Of a DNA stretch of 64,000 nt, positions 36,329-46,254 are shown piece after piece. The notes beneath the pieces were generated by a model. It did no database searches. It was given only the letters and a program-made list of their open reading frames with translations, and was not told the DNA's origin. The position numbers were made by a program, and so were the translations under genes. Each line of letters opens with the position of its first letter. The stretch's first letter is position 1. Location of the stretch: NCBI RefSeq assembly GCF_023634645.1, contig NZ_JAMKMR010000002.1, forward strand, positions 124,001 through 188,000. The letters run 5' to 3'. The stretch comes from Vibrio sinus. GTDB lineage: Bacteria > Pseudomonadota > Gammaproteobacteria > Enterobacterales > Vibrionaceae.

Positions 36329-37420
36329 ATGGATCGTATCACGGTCAGTTTAGGTGAGCGAAGCTACCCAATTTCTATTGGTGCCGGGTTATTTAATGAC
36401 TCGGCCTACCTTTCCCCTTATCTATCTAGCAAACAAAAAGTTATTGTCATCAGTAATGAGACGGTGGCCCCCTTGTATGCAGATAAAGTCCTTGCACAAC
36501 TGGCGCATCTCAATTGCTCCGCATCTTTGCTTGAGTTACCTGATGGTGAACAATACAAGTCGCTAGAGACTTTCAATACGGTCATGACATACATGCTTGA
36601 AGGCAACTATAGTAGAGACGTTGTCGTGATTGCTTTAGGTGGTGGCGTTATTGGAGATTTAGTTGGCTTCGCTGCTGCTTGTTACCAACGTGGTGTGGAT
36701 TTTATCCAAATGCCGACTACTTTGCTCTCTCAGGTTGACTCTTCTGTCGGTGGAAAAACTGCTGTTAACCATCCGCTTGGCAAAAACATGATAGGGGCGT
36801 TTTATCAACCGAAAGCTGTAGTGATCGATATCAACTGCTTGGCGACACTGCCGGAACGAGAGTTTGCCGCAGGCATTGCTGAGGTGATCAAATACGGCAT
36901 CATCTATGATGGCGACTTTTTTGTCTGGCTGGAAGATAACTTAGATAAGTTGTATGCCTTAGACGAAGAGGCTTTGACTTATGCCATTGGTCGTTGCTGT
37001 GAAATTAAAGCGGAAGTGGTGGCACAAGATGAAAAAGAGTCTGGAATTCGCGCCCTGCTCAACCTAGGTCACACTTTTGGACATGCTATCGAAGCAGAGC
37101 TTGGCTATGGCAAATGGCTGCATGGCGAAGCCGTGGCAGCAGGTACGGCAATGGCTGCAAAAACTGCGCAATATCAAGGTTTAATCTCGTCACAGCAAGT
37201 TGAACGGATTGTATCTATACTGACAAAGGCGAAATTGCCGGTTCACACTCCAGAAAGTATGTCTTTTGAAGATTTTATGCGACATATGATGCGAGATAAA
37301 AAAGTTTTGGCGGGTGAACTTAGGCTGATTTTACCGACAAGTATCGGTACGGCAGACGTAGTCAAAAACGTACCTGAATCCGTGATCAAAGACGCAATCG
37401 ATTATTGTCGGGCACGGTAA
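36329..37420 (+). CDS. aroB: 3-dehydroquinate synthase
   Basis: The 363-residue NAD- and metal-dependent enzyme makes 3-dehydroquinate from DAHP. NAD-binding [13 protein letters not shown], the [21 protein letters not shown] segment and the metal ligands in [10 protein letters not shown] and LHGEAVA are clear. The ATG at 36329 lies 8 bases after TTTGGAG and gives the E. coli length; an in-frame GTG at 36320 overlaps the ribosome site and is rejected. It lies 27 bases after aroK. Confidence 0.98.
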   Translation: MDRITVSLGERSYPISIGAGLFNDSAYLSPYLSSKQKVIVISNETVAPLYADKVLAQLAHLNCSASLLELPDGEQYKSLETFNTVMTYMLEGNYSRDVVVIALGGGVIGDLVGFAAACYQRGVDFIQMPTTLLSQVDSSVGGKTAVNHPLGKNMIGAFYQPKAVVIDINCLATLPEREFAAGIAEVIKYGIIYDGDFFVWLEDNLDKLYALDEEALTYAIGRCCEIKAEVVAQDEKESGIRALLNLGHTFGHAIEAELGYGKWLHGEAVAAGTAMAAKTAQYQGLISSQQVERIVSILTKAKLPVHTPESMSFEDFMRHMMRDKKVLAGELRLILPTSIGTADVVKNVPESVIKDAIDYCRAR

Positions 37421-37468
37421 GTTTACTTCTATCTATTCACTGGAAGGAGAAGCACCAAGGATGGCTGA

Positions 37469-38980
37469 ATGAGTTTAGCGCATGAACTACGTGTGTTAGA
37501 GATTGAATCTCAAGTCGAACTGTTGGAACGTGTACAATTGCTGACCAATTTCGGTTCAAACTTGGTGACGATTAGGGGTGAACAAGGATCGGGTAAATCA
37601 TGGATTGCTCACCGCTATTTGGAAGCGTGGTCTGAGGGGAAAAACCAAGCTTTACTGATGTGTCATCCTAGTCAGGATGATGAACAACACCGCTCGGTGC
37701 TCATTCCCCAGTTATTTTCTGAACCATTGTTTAATCCACAAGACAACTTGCCCGACAGCTTCACCTACTTACTAGAGGATGAAGCTTGCGACATCGTTAT
37801 CGTTGTCGATGACGCACATCATCTGAGTGACGGGTTTATCGCAGAGCTTTGGTCACTGGTTCAACAAGCTCAATATTACTCAAATTGGACCCTCAATGTC
37901 CTTCTGTTTTCCGGCTCTAAGCACACCGAATCTGTTTTATCTCGCGTTAGCCAGCGCCATGAGCAAAAACCTATAGAAATTGAAATAGATACGTTAAATC
38001 AAGAAGAAGCTGATCGATTCTTTGAACAATTAGTGGTACGTTTTGTCGAAGATGACATGGAGCGACGAGTCAGAAATGCGTATCGTAAGGTTAAGTTGCT
38101 GCCCGGTGAAATTATGCGATTAGGAGAACAGAAAGTGACAAAGCGGATCATCATACGTTCGATGGTAGGATCGCCAAGTAAAATAGCCCTTTTAGTGGTT
38201 CTCATCGCCGTTATTATTGGCGGAGGCTATTGGTGGATGTTGGCTCAGCCCAACCCAGAGTCGAGCGCGCAAACCGCTCAAGAGCAAACCGCGATTCCAA
38301 CCCTACCAAATACCGCCTCTAACGCTTCAACGACGGATGGCGCGAGTAAGACTGCATCGTCGAGCGCTTCAGCGACATCGACTCAAAACCCATTGGATAA
38401 AGCGGCTGTAGTTGATGATACTGCCTCTTTGCCACCTCAGGTTGTCGCAAAAGCGGCCAGTGTGGGTACCACTGACACAGATAAAAATCGTGTGGTTATC
38501 TCTTCAGCCATCGTCGATAAATTGATGCAAGATGAAGCATCGATACCAGCGACCAAAGCCAGCGACGCTAAGGCCGCTGCACCTGCTAACACAGCCAATG
38601 ACGTGACCACTTCTACGCCAGCTGTGAGCCAGACATCCAGCGCCCCTTCTCAAGCACAAGCGTCGCCAACGCAGTCTGTCACTTTCTCGACTAAGCAATT
38701 GGAATCGTTTTCTCCAAGAAGTTATACCCTCCAACTCGCTGCGATGAATACGTTGCCAGAAGTGAAGCAGTTCATTGAAAAATATGACTTAAATAATAAG
38801 GTATTCGTTTATCCAACAGTCCGAAGTGGCAAAGATTGGTATATCGTCACTTACAACAACTACCCAACCATCCAGCTTGCGCGTGATGCGGTTGGCACCT
38901 TGCCGTCAGATTTACAAAGTGTCGGACCATGGGCCAAATCACTGAGCCAAGTACAAAGAGAAATCAATCGAGCGAATTAA
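37469..38980 (+). CDS. damX: Cell division protein DamX (AAA and SPOR domains)
   Basis: The 503-residue protein has an N-terminal ATPase-like domain with Walker A GEQGSGKS (37-44) and a VVDDAHH Walker B, a membrane segment (about 235-258), a long Ala/Ser/Thr-rich periplasmic linker (about 260-410) and a C-terminal SPOR domain (about 418-500, YTLQLAAM...WYIVTYNNY). DamX locates to the division septum. The start ATG overlaps the stop of a three-codon reading frame (ATG at 37461, ATGA junction) that has its own AAGGAG site, which may couple initiation. Confidence 0.94.
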   Translation: MSLAHELRVLEIESQVELLERVQLLTNFGSNLVTIRGEQGSGKSWIAHRYLEAWSEGKNQALLMCHPSQDDEQHRSVLIPQLFSEPLFNPQDNLPDSFTYLLEDEACDIVIVVDDAHHLSDGFIAELWSLVQQAQYYSNWTLNVLLFSGSKHTESVLSRVSQRHEQKPIEIEIDTLNQEEADRFFEQLVVRFVEDDMERRVRNAYRKVKLLPGEIMRLGEQKVTKRIIIRSMVGSPSKIALLVVLIAVIIGGGYWWMLAQPNPESSAQTAQEQTAIPTLPNTASNASTTDGASKTASSSASATSTQNPLDKAAVVDDTASLPPQVVAKAASVGTTDTDKNRVVISSAIVDKLMQDEASIPATKASDAKAAAPANTANDVTTSTPAVSQTSSAPSQAQASPTQSVTFSTKQLESFSPRSYTLQLAAMNTLPEVKQFIEKYDLNNKVFVYPTVRSGKDWYIVTYNNYPTIQLARDAVGTLPSDLQSVGPWAKSLSQVQREINRAN

Positions 38981-39065
38981 CGCTGAGCTTCATGCAAAAG
39001 TGTGCTACATTCCGCACCCTTATTGTCAAAATTGGTCACCAGACCTTAGGTAAATTGAGCGGGAA

Positions 39066-39887
39066 ATGAAAAGAAGAGCCTTTCTTAAATGGGCGGGTGG
39101 GAAATATAGCCTCGTGGAAGATATTCAACGCCATCTGCCTCCTGCTCGAAAATTGGTTGAGCCTTTTGTTGGGGCAGGGTCTATCTTTCTCAACACCAAT
39201 TATGATCAATACTTACTGGCAGATATTAACCCTGACTTGATTAACCTCTACAACTTGCTCAAAAAGCAGCCCAACACGTATATTTCAGAGGCTAAGCGGT
39301 GGTTTGTAGCGGATAATAACCGCAAAGAAGCGTATCTAAGCATCCGTAAACAGTTCAATCAATCAGATGATGTTATGTATCGCTCGTTGGCTTTCTTATA
39401 CATGAATCGTTTTGGTTTCAATGGCTTGTGTCGTTATAACAAAAAAGGTGGCTTCAATGTCCCTTTTGGCTCCTACAAAAAGCCTTATTTTCCCGAAGCT
39501 GAGCTGGAGTTTTTTGCTGAAAAAGCGAAAAAGGCGACGTTTGTTTGTCAGAGTTATACCGAGACTTTTAAACGAGCGAGAAAGGGCGCTGTGGTGTATT
39601 GCGATCCTCCTTATGCGCCGCTTTCGACGACCGCTAATTTTACTTCCTATGCAGGTAATGGTTTCTCACTCGATGACCAAGCTGCATTGGCAGATGTGTC
39701 CGAAACTGCAGCAAAGAAACGTGGGATACCCGTGCTCATTTCTAACCATGACACCACGTTAACCAGGCGTTTATATCATGGAGCAACACTGAACGTGGTT
39801 AAGGTGAAACGGACAATCAGTCGCAACGGAAATGGCAGAAATAAAGTCGACGAGTTGTTGGCATTGTATTCATCAGATTGTAATTGA
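39066..39887 (+). CDS. dam: DNA adenine methyltransferase Dam
   Basis: The 273-residue enzyme methylates adenine in GATC. The SAM-binding motif KWAGGKYSL (8-16) and FVGAGS near 34, and the catalytic DPPY (180-183), are present with a target-recognition domain (about 60-150) that contains RFGFNGLCRYNKKGGFN. In vibrios Dam is essential because replication of chromosome II needs GATC methylation. It follows damX by 85 bases. Confidence 0.98.
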   Translation: MKRRAFLKWAGGKYSLVEDIQRHLPPARKLVEPFVGAGSIFLNTNYDQYLLADINPDLINLYNLLKKQPNTYISEAKRWFVADNNRKEAYLSIRKQFNQSDDVMYRSLAFLYMNRFGFNGLCRYNKKGGFNVPFGSYKKPYFPEAELEFFAEKAKKATFVCQSYTETFKRARKGAVVYCDPPYAPLSTTANFTSYAGNGFSLDDQAALADVSETAAKKRGIPVLISNHDTTLTRRLYHGATLNVVKVKRTISRNGNGRNKVDELLALYSSDCN

Positions 39888-40022
39888 TTCACCATGTATA
39901 GATTGAAATGATGGATAAACTCGCATTTCAATCTATGATATCTCAGCTGGCTTAGGTAGAATCAGGGCGTAAATCCATTTTGAATGAAGCGTCCAGATAA
40001 CGTTTTACTGACGAGGCCAGAC

Positions 40023-40694
40023 ATGAAAGACTTTCTTATTGCTCCATCCATTTTATCCGCTGACTTTGCTCGTTTGGGTGAAGAAGTTGAAAACGTACTT
40101 GCCGCCGGAGCCGATGTCGTACACTTTGACGTTATGGATAACCACTATGTGCCGAACCTAACGTTTGGCGCACCAATTTGTAAAGCCCTTCGTGATTATG
40201 GCATCACCGCACCGATTGATGTGCACTTGATGGTCAAGCCCGTGGATCGCATTATTCCTGATTTTGCCAAAGCAGGTGCGTCTATGATTACCTTCCATGT
40301 TGAAGCGTCTGAGCATGTAGACAGAAGCTTGCAACTTATCAAAGATCATGGCTGTAAAGCAGGCGTTGTGTTAAATCCAGCAACACCACTTACTTGTCTG
40401 GATTACATCATGGATAAAGTGGATATGATCTTACTGATGTCAGTCAACCCAGGCTTTGGTGGCCAATCTTTCATTCCTCATACTCTCGATAAACTCAGAG
40501 CGGTGAAACAGCGAATTATTGAATCAGGGCGCGATATCCGCTTGGAAATTGATGGTGGTGTGAAAGTCGAGAATATTGCTGAAATTGCGGCAGCTGGCGC
40601 TGACATGTTTGTCGCAGGATCAGCGATTTTTGGTCAGCCTGACTACACGCAAGTCATTAATCAGATGCGTGCTGAGCTTGCTAAGATCAGCTAA
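40023..40694 (+). CDS. rpe: Ribulose-phosphate 3-epimerase
   Basis: The 223-residue TIM-barrel enzyme interconverts ribulose 5-phosphate and xylulose 5-phosphate. [32 protein letters not shown] (metal and catalytic Asp), [17 protein letters not shown] and EIDGGV are all signatures. The ATG at 40023 gives the family N-terminus; the in-frame start at 39984 would add 13 unmatched residues. Ribulose 5-phosphate is also the substrate of PrkB-type kinases, whose gene is elsewhere in this window. Confidence 0.97.
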   Translation: MKDFLIAPSILSADFARLGEEVENVLAAGADVVHFDVMDNHYVPNLTFGAPICKALRDYGITAPIDVHLMVKPVDRIIPDFAKAGASMITFHVEASEHVDRSLQLIKDHGCKAGVVLNPATPLTCLDYIMDKVDMILLMSVNPGFGGQSFIPHTLDKLRAVKQRIIESGRDIRLEIDGGVKVENIAEIAAAGADMFVAGSAIFGQPDYTQVINQMRAELAKIS

Positions 40695-40727
40695 GTTATT
40701 TTTCTTATGTGAATTTTGGATATAAAG

Positions 40728-41414
40728 ATGTCGTTAAACACAATAAAGTTGATCGCATTTGATCTTGATGGAACCTTACTTGATAGCGTGCCAGATCTAG
40801 CAGAAGCCGCAGATAAAACGGTTCGGGCTTTAGGCTACCCATCGGTTAGTCTAGAGCAAGTCAAAAGTTATGTTGGTAATGGTGCCGATCTATTGATTGG
40901 TCGCGCACTCAGTCAAAATATACACGTCTCCTCAGACTTGGACTCGGCAACCTTAGCCAAAGCAAGGCAACTATTTGACGATTTTTACCAGCAAGGTGAA
41001 CATCAACTCAGTCATCTGTACCCGCATGTAAAATCGGTGCTTGAACAGCTGCATCAGGCGGGTTTCACCTTGGCTTTAGTAACCAATAAACCTGCCAAAT
41101 TTGTTCCGGAAATATTAGAAAAACATGGTTTGTCTGGGTATTTTACTGATGTCATCGGTGGTGACACCTTCATCAACAAAAAGCCTGATCCAGAGGCATT
41201 ACACTGGTTATTGGCCAAGCATGGTTTAAGTGCTGGTGAAATGCTGATGATTGGAGATTCAAAGAACGACATTCTTGCCGCGCAAAACGCCGGTTGTCAC
41301 TCTTTTGCACTGACCTATGGCTATAACCATGGAGAGCCTATCGCGAATTCAAACCCAGATTATGTCGCTGACAGCCTGTTGGAGTTACTCGATATCGTCT
41401 TGGTTGCCGCTTGA
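40728..41414 (+). CDS. gph: Phosphoglycolate phosphatase
   Basis: The 228-residue haloacid-dehalogenase enzyme has nucleophile motif FDLDGTLLDS (D12, D14), motif II VTNKP, the Lys in FINKKPDPE and motif IV GDSKNDI. It removes phosphate from 2-phosphoglycolate that arises in DNA repair. The ATG at 40728 is taken, with GGA 7 bases upstream; the in-frame TTG at 40716 coincides with that site. It sits between rpe and trpS as in E. coli. Confidence 0.96.
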   Translation: MSLNTIKLIAFDLDGTLLDSVPDLAEAADKTVRALGYPSVSLEQVKSYVGNGADLLIGRALSQNIHVSSDLDSATLAKARQLFDDFYQQGEHQLSHLYPHVKSVLEQLHQAGFTLALVTNKPAKFVPEILEKHGLSGYFTDVIGGDTFINKKPDPEALHWLLAKHGLSAGEMLMIGDSKNDILAAQNAGCHSFALTYGYNHGEPIANSNPDYVADSLLELLDIVLVAA

Positions 41415-41524
41415 TTTAATTTTAACTAGAAAAATACTGGTTAATGAGTACACTTGACTCGCTGCAATACGCAACTGACGCAGCCGAATTTGAATGTTTT
41501 TGAGAAGTCTAAGGAATTAAACTT

Positions 41525-42541
41525 ATGAGCAAGCCCATTGTATTGAGTGGTGTTCAACCTTCAGGTGAACTAAGTATTGGTAATTACTTGGGTGCGCTTC
41601 GTCAGTGGCAACAAATGCAAGACGATTATGACTGCCAATACTGTGTGGTTGATCTTCACGCCATTACCGTGCGTCAAGATCCAAAAGCGTTACATGAGGC
41701 AACACTCGATGCTCTGTCTATCTGTCTTGCTGTGGGTGTTGACCCGAAAAAGAGCCCGCTATTTGTCCAATCTCATGTGCCTGAGCATGCTCAACTGGGC
41801 TGGCTTCTTAATTGCTATACCCAAATGGGTGAGCTGAGCCGTATGACTCAGTTCAAAGATAAATCAAGCCGCTATGCGAACGATGTTAATGCGGGTTTAT
41901 TTGGTTATCCAGTCTTAATGGCGGCAGATATTTTGCTTTATGGTGCGCATCAAGTGCCTGTTGGTAATGATCAGAAACAGCACCTTGAGCTCGCTCGTGA
42001 TATTGCGACTCGCTTTAACAATATTTATGGATCGGATCAGCCCATTTTTACTGTGCCTGAGCCTTATATTCCTAAAGTGAATGCCCGTGTGATGAGCCTG
42101 CAAGATGCGACTAAGAAAATGTCTAAGTCAGATGATAATCGCAAAAATGTTATCACTCTTCTTGAAGATCCGAAATCGATTGTGAAGAAGATTAACAAGG
42201 CTCAAACTGATACTGAAACGCCGCCACGTATTGCTTACGATATCGAAAATAAAGCGGGTATTGCTAACTTGATGGGCTTGTACTCAGCCGCAACAGGTAA
42301 GAGCTTTGAGGAAATTGAAGCTCAGTACCAAGGCGTTGAAATGTACGGTCCGTTTAAGAAAGATGTTGGTGAGGCACTGGTTGCTATGTTAGAGCCAGTG
42401 CAAGCAGAATATCGACGCATTCGTGAAGACCGTGCTTATCTCAATGAAGTCATGAAACAAGGGGCTGAAAAAGCATCCGCTCGTGCTTCTGTTACACTTG
42501 CTAAGGCTTATGAAGCAGTAGGCTTTGTGGCTCGCGGCTAG
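41525..42541 (+). CDS. trpS: Tryptophanyl-tRNA synthetase
   Basis: The 338-residue class I synthetase charges tRNA-Trp. The HIGH equivalent is SIGNYLG (about 17-23) and the KMSKS loop is KKMSKSDDN (about 196-204). Length and sequence are standard for bacterial TrpRS. A good AAGGAATTAAACTT ribosome region precedes it, and a strong terminator closes the aroK-to-trpS series. A TTAACTAG half-palindrome lies in its 110-base leader. Confidence 0.98.
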   Translation: MSKPIVLSGVQPSGELSIGNYLGALRQWQQMQDDYDCQYCVVDLHAITVRQDPKALHEATLDALSICLAVGVDPKKSPLFVQSHVPEHAQLGWLLNCYTQMGELSRMTQFKDKSSRYANDVNAGLFGYPVLMAADILLYGAHQVPVGNDQKQHLELARDIATRFNNIYGSDQPIFTVPEPYIPKVNARVMSLQDATKKMSKSDDNRKNVITLLEDPKSIVKKINKAQTDTETPPRIAYDIENKAGIANLMGLYSAATGKSFEEIEAQYQGVEMYGPFKKDVGEALVAMLEPVQAEYRRIREDRAYLNEVMKQGAEKASARASVTLAKAYEAVGFVARG

Positions 42542-42562
42542 AAGAGATACCATAGACAATAG

Positions 42563-42600
42563 AAAAGCCCTTGGCGTTAGACGTCAAGGGCTTTGTTTTA
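42563..42600. terminator. Terminator after trpS
   Basis: AAAGCCCTTG (42564-42573) pairs with CAAGGGCTTT (42585-42594), and GCGT/ACGT can extend it; GTTTT follows. It is shared with the convergent lipoprotein gene that ends at 42608. Confidence 0.9.
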
Positions 42601-42607
42601 CGCGGTA

Positions 42608-43006
42608 CTACTTATTCCAGTAGCTATAATAGTTTGTTGTTGTTTGGCTGTCGCAGCGTTGCTGGTTGTAATTTTGCGTTTGCCCGCCTTGGAAGTTAAC
42701 CTGCACAACCATGCCTTTGTTTACGAACGGCTTTAGGGTCTTACAGGCGGTTCTGTAGCCAACTTCATTGGCTTCAGGCGTTAGCCAGACGCTACCTGGT
42801 GGCTTCTTGTACTTGACGTAAATGACGCCGTTGTTATAAACAGCAATATCAAAATTGCTCTCCTTGCTGTTTTGTATTTCTTGTTTTGCTTCTTGAATCG
42901 TTTGTTTAGATGCAGTGGTATGGATATTTTGTGGGTTTAGGGTTTGGCAACCTGATAAGGCAACCGCAGCGGTTGTTGCCAGCAATGCGTATTTTATCGA
43001 TTTCAT
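42608..43006 (-). CDS. Small lipoprotein of unknown function
   Basis: The 132-residue protein has a clear lipoprotein signal peptide with lipobox LSGC (acyl Cys20). The mature part is predicted soluble, with two further Cys (near 83 and 118) that could pair, and a C-terminal tail rich in Gln, Asn, Thr and Tyr. I do not recognise a named family. It stands alone, convergent to trpS and 145 bases downstream of a DedA gene. The signal and the intact frame make it a real gene; its role is unknown. Confidence 0.82.
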   Translation of the reverse strand: MKSIKYALLATTAAVALSGCQTLNPQNIHTTASKQTIQEAKQEIQNSKESNFDIAVYNNGVIYVKYKKPPGSVWLTPEANEVGYRTACKTLKPFVNKGMVVQVNFQGGQTQNYNQQRCDSQTTTNYYSYWNK

Positions 43007-43151
43007 AAACGGATTATAAAATTAATTGCTTAAGAATGGAGTAGAGAAATATAGCATAACTTCGTCTGAAACCAGAGGGATCTACTGATTGAAAAGTATG
43101 TTTGCTATATTATTGATTCATTAAGCCAAATTGACTTGGTGACAACAAGGT

Positions 43152-43751
43152 TTACTTTCGCCTTTTACGCAACACTAAATAGGCAATGGCCAATACGATC
43201 AGGCCAGTGATACCCCAGAGTAAGATCTTATGATGATGGTAGAAGTGCAAAACGCTGTCGAGATGGGCAAAAATGTAGTTAACCAAAATACTGAATACGA
43301 TAACCCATAGTGTTGATGCAATGGCGTTGCCAATGAAAAAGGCGCTTTTTGACATCTTTGCCATTCCGCAAGCTAAAGGCATAAACTGCTTTAGTCCTTC
43401 AACAAATCGGCTGATAACCAAAACCGTCGGGCCATACTTTTGAATTTTCTCATGCATCTTTTTCAGTTTGCTTTCTGATATATAGCCTTTTTTCGCCAAC
43501 CAACTCTCGAAGTGATAACCCACAAAGTAGCCACAAGTGTTGCCTAAAAAGCAGCTTAGCCAACCAACGATAATGACTAAAGGAAAATTCATCACGCCTT
43601 GGGAGGCGAGGATAGAAGCGGTAATCAGCACAGATTGACCGGGGAGTGGGATACCCGTACCTTCGAAGAAAATGGAGACAATTAACGCTAGATAGCCGTA
43701 GTGCTCCAATAAGGGTCTCATTGAGTGGATTAGATCATGGATGTGTATCAA
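43152..43751 (-). CDS. DedA-family membrane protein
   Basis: The 199-residue inner-membrane protein belongs to the DedA/SNARE-associated (VTT) family. The EGTGIPLPGQSVLI and SRFVEGLKQFMPLACGMAKM segments are the two re-entrant-loop signatures, and about four membrane spans are visible, with a basic C-terminus RKRRK. Family members flip lipids such as undecaprenyl phosphate or affect membrane potential; the precise substrate here is not known. The start is TTG at 43751 with AGGTGA upstream on the minus strand; no in-frame ATG fits better. Confidence 0.92.
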   Translation of the reverse strand: MIHIHDLIHSMRPLLEHYGYLALIVSIFFEGTGIPLPGQSVLITASILASQGVMNFPLVIIVGWLSCFLGNTCGYFVGYHFESWLAKKGYISESKLKKMHEKIQKYGPTVLVISRFVEGLKQFMPLACGMAKMSKSAFFIGNAIASTLWVIVFSILVNYIFAHLDSVLHFYHHHKILLWGITGLIVLAIAYLVLRKRRK

Positions 43752-44038
43752 TTTGTCACCTATTTAAATACGGAGGATTTGCTCTAACGAAGGACAGAAA
43801 AACTAGGCAATATTCAATGAGCCAAAAAGAGTGGCACAGTATAATCGAAATCAAACGATTTTCACTAGCGATATATCTTTGACCAGCTTTAGCCGTATTT
43901 ACCCAGCTTTAACTAGAGGGATTACGGTATTGAATGGATCCTTAACTAGAAAATTTTCGCTTGCCTTTCTATTTTTGCACTGCACAATAGCTGCCACATT
44001 GGCGCTAACCTTATTCAATGCTAAATAGATCCGACGTT

Positions 44039-44623
44039 ATGCTGGTAATTATCGATAATTATGACTCCTTTACTTACAACTTGTATCAATACTTCCGTGA
44101 ATTAAATGTTGAAGTAACAGTCGTACGTAATGATGAAATCACGTTGGAAGAAATAGAAGGGTTGAAGCCTTCCCACCTGGTGATTTCTCCAGGGCCTTGT
44201 ACGCCGGATGAAGCTGGAATATCGTTGCAAGCGATTGAGCATTTTGCTGGCCAACTGCCGATACTTGGGGTCTGTTTAGGCCATCAAGCGATTGCACAAG
44301 TATTTGGCGGAACCGTGAAAAAAGCTCGTCGAGTGATGCATGGAAAAACCTCACCAATACGACATAATGAAAAAGGACTATTTAAAAACCTTTCCAACCC
44401 TTTAACGGTGACCCGTTATCATTCATTGATCGTGTGTAAAGACTCATTAGCGGACTGCTTTGAGATCACGTCGTGGACCGAAATGGACGATGGAGAGATG
44501 GATGAAGTGATGGGCTATCATCATAAGACCCTGCCAATTCACGCGGTTCAGTTCCACCCAGAGTCGATAAAAACCCAACAAGGCCATCAGTTGCTGGAAA
44601 ACTTCTTGCTATCACCTTGTTAA
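44039..44623 (+). CDS. pabA: Aminodeoxychorismate/anthranilate synthase glutamine amidotransferase
   Basis: The 194-residue class I glutamine amidotransferase supplies ammonia to PabB (or TrpE). The oxyanion loop [11 protein letters not shown] (about 53-63), catalytic Cys in GVCLGHQ (about 79-85) and the His/Glu of QFHPESI are present. Linkage to argD/astC, as in enterics (pabA-argD), supports PabA over TrpG, which normally sits in the trp operon. The ATG at 44039 gives the usual [11 protein letters not shown] start; an in-frame ATG at 44018 would add seven residues. It makes a precursor of folate. Confidence 0.93.
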   Translation: MLVIIDNYDSFTYNLYQYFRELNVEVTVVRNDEITLEEIEGLKPSHLVISPGPCTPDEAGISLQAIEHFAGQLPILGVCLGHQAIAQVFGGTVKKARRVMHGKTSPIRHNEKGLFKNLSNPLTVTRYHSLIVCKDSLADCFEITSWTEMDDGEMDEVMGYHHKTLPIHAVQFHPESIKTQQGHQLLENFLLSPC

Positions 44624-44781
44624 AATTGTGATCCAAGTCTGCTTTTTGCGATTGGTTGTTCAAATGCTTTCGAACAGCCAGTTTGCAAGAATATTCGTTA
44701 TGCAATTCGGTAAAAATCACTTTACTCCCTATTTTCCTCCTTATTACTTGTCATTTAACCCATTATAAAAGAAGGTATTAA

Positions 44782-44797
44782 CGGCCAGTAATTTGCT
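44782..44797 (+). promoter_or_regulatory. Possible sigma-54 promoter of the ast operon
   Basis: CGGCCAG, four bases, then TTGCT preserves the essential GG and GC of the -24/-12 elements with the correct 10-base separation, and the TTGC box is intact. Three positions of the -24 box differ from TGGCACG. It lies about 185 bases before the argD start. Confidence 0.3.
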
Positions 44798-44811
44798 TGC
44801 ATAATTAGTCA
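44798..44811. promoter_or_regulatory. Possible ArgR box upstream of argD/astC
   Basis: TGCATAATTAGTCA has two mismatches to the TGAAT-N4-ATTCA ARG-box core and lies just after the possible sigma-54 promoter. A single weak site is not strong evidence. Confidence 0.28.
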
Positions 44812-44979
44812 TTACTTATGCCTATTATTGGTTGCCCAGCAAAGTGCTAAGAATATTTCACTATTGAAATGGTTAATTAAATGTAAATAGAATGCCACAT
44901 TCTGCTAAATTCAAAACAATATATTCTTGCTACGCCAGATGAAGGTTTTATTAGCGTGTGGCACTGAGAGGAGTGAGCA

Positions 44980-46191
44980 ATGACATTAGGAAACAAAGTA
45001 GAGCGTGGACTATTTGATGAAGTAATGGTGCCATGCTACAACCCAATGGAAATGATCCCAGTGAAAGGTGAAGGCGCAAGAGTCTGGGATCAGCAAGGCA
45101 ACGAGTACATCGATTTTGCTGGTGGTATTGCAGTTAGCTGCCTTGGTCATTGTCACCCAGCCATGGTTTCTGCCGTTAATGAGCAATCTAAAAAGCTTTG
45201 GCATTTAAGTAATGTGATGACCAATGAGCCCGCGTTACGCCTTGCAAAAAAATTAACCGATGTCTGTTTTGCTGAAAAAGTGTTCTTTGCCAACTCTGGC
45301 GCAGAAGCCAATGAGGCGGCACTGAAATTAGCAAGACGTTGGGCAGCCGATACCCACGGTGAAGAGAAATCAGAAATCATCGCCTTTAAACAAGGCTTTC
45401 ATGGTCGTACTTTCTTTACCGTTACAGTAGGCGGACAAGCAGCGTATTCTGATGGATTTGGTCCCAAGCCAGGTGACGTGACTCACTTGCCTTATAACGA
45501 TGTTGAAGCGCTTAAAGCGCATATGTCGGACCGCACTTGTGCAGTGATGATGGAACCACTACAAGGTGAAGGCGGTATCGTGACGCCAACGGATGAGTTT
45601 GCCAAAACAGTTCGTGAGTTGTGTGACAAGCACAATGCATTGCTGATCTTTGATGAAGTTCAAACCGGTAATGGTCGTACAGGTGATTTCTACGCGTACC
45701 AAGGTCTTGGTGTTACGCCAGATATTTTGAGCACGGCGAAGTCATTAGGTGGTGGTTTCCCTATTGGTGCGATGCTGACGACGACTGAACTGGCCAAACA
45801 CATGAAAATTGGTACTCATGGTTCCACCTACGGTGGTAACCCTCTGGCTTGTGCAGTAGCTGAAGCGGTTGTCGATATAGTTAGCCAACCTGAAACGTTG
45901 GCAGGCGTGAAGAAACGTGAAGCGCTGTTTAAAGCAGGTCTGAACGCAATCAATGAAAAATATCACATTTTCTCTGAAATTCGTGGCAAAGGACTATTGA
46001 TTGGTGCAGCGTTGAATGAGAACTGGCAAGGGCGCGCTCGTGAAGTGCTCGTGGCGGCTGGAAAACACGGTTTGATGGTGCTAGTGGCGGGAGCAAACGT
46101 GGTACGTTTCACGCCATCTTTGGTGATTTCAGAGCAAGACATTGAAGAAGGTCTAGCGAAACTGGATAAAGCTATTGCTTCAATCGTGTAG
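44980..46191 (+). CDS. argD: Acetylornithine/succinylornithine aminotransferase (ArgD/AstC)
   Basis: The 403-residue class III PLP aminotransferase has [18 protein letters not shown], the FHGRTFFTV loop, [12 protein letters not shown] and the PLP lysine in [15 protein letters not shown]. The enzyme acts on N-acetylornithine in synthesis and on N-succinylornithine in the AST catabolic route. The gene is followed by astA and astD, so it works in arginine catabolism here; as argCBGH lacks an argD, it probably serves both pathways. A strong hairpin separates it from astA. Ribosome site GAGAGGAG. Confidence 0.95.
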   Translation: MTLGNKVERGLFDEVMVPCYNPMEMIPVKGEGARVWDQQGNEYIDFAGGIAVSCLGHCHPAMVSAVNEQSKKLWHLSNVMTNEPALRLAKKLTDVCFAEKVFFANSGAEANEAALKLARRWAADTHGEEKSEIIAFKQGFHGRTFFTVTVGGQAAYSDGFGPKPGDVTHLPYNDVEALKAHMSDRTCAVMMEPLQGEGGIVTPTDEFAKTVRELCDKHNALLIFDEVQTGNGRTGDFYAYQGLGVTPDILSTAKSLGGGFPIGAMLTTTELAKHMKIGTHGSTYGGNPLACAVAEAVVDIVSQPETLAGVKKREALFKAGLNAINEKYHIFSEIRGKGLLIGAALNENWQGRAREVLVAAGKHGLMVLVAGANVVRFTPSLVISEQDIEEGLAKLDKAIASIV

Positions 46192-46200
46192 TTTTCATAC

Positions 46201-46231
46201 TTGCCTTAAAGGTTTTATGCCTTTAAGGCAA
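46201..46231 (+). terminator. Perfect 12-bp hairpin between argD/astC and astA
   Basis: TTGCCTTAAAGG (46201-46212) pairs exactly with CCTTTAAGGCAA (46220-46231) over a 7-base loop; TTT follows. It starts 10 bases after the argD stop and ends 23 bases before astA. The T tract is short, so partial termination or a processing signal is likely. Confidence 0.65.
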
Positions 46232-46254
46232 TTTAGCGTCAGGAGGAAGTAACC

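Larger units (their letters stand above)
44624..44979. other. Regulatory region upstream of argD/astC
   Basis: This 356-base gap has no gene. It holds a GG-N10-GC element resembling a sigma-54 promoter (44782-44797), a partial ArgR-like box (44798-44811) and a perfect AGAATG/CATTCT palindrome (44889-44903). The AST genes of E. coli are sigma-54, NtrC and ArgR controlled, so these are reasonable, unproven candidates. Confidence 0.5.

Noticed and set aside
38217..38700. Tandem repeats in damX
   Set aside because: The Ala/Ser/Thr-rich linker is low-complexity but shows no exact repeat unit.
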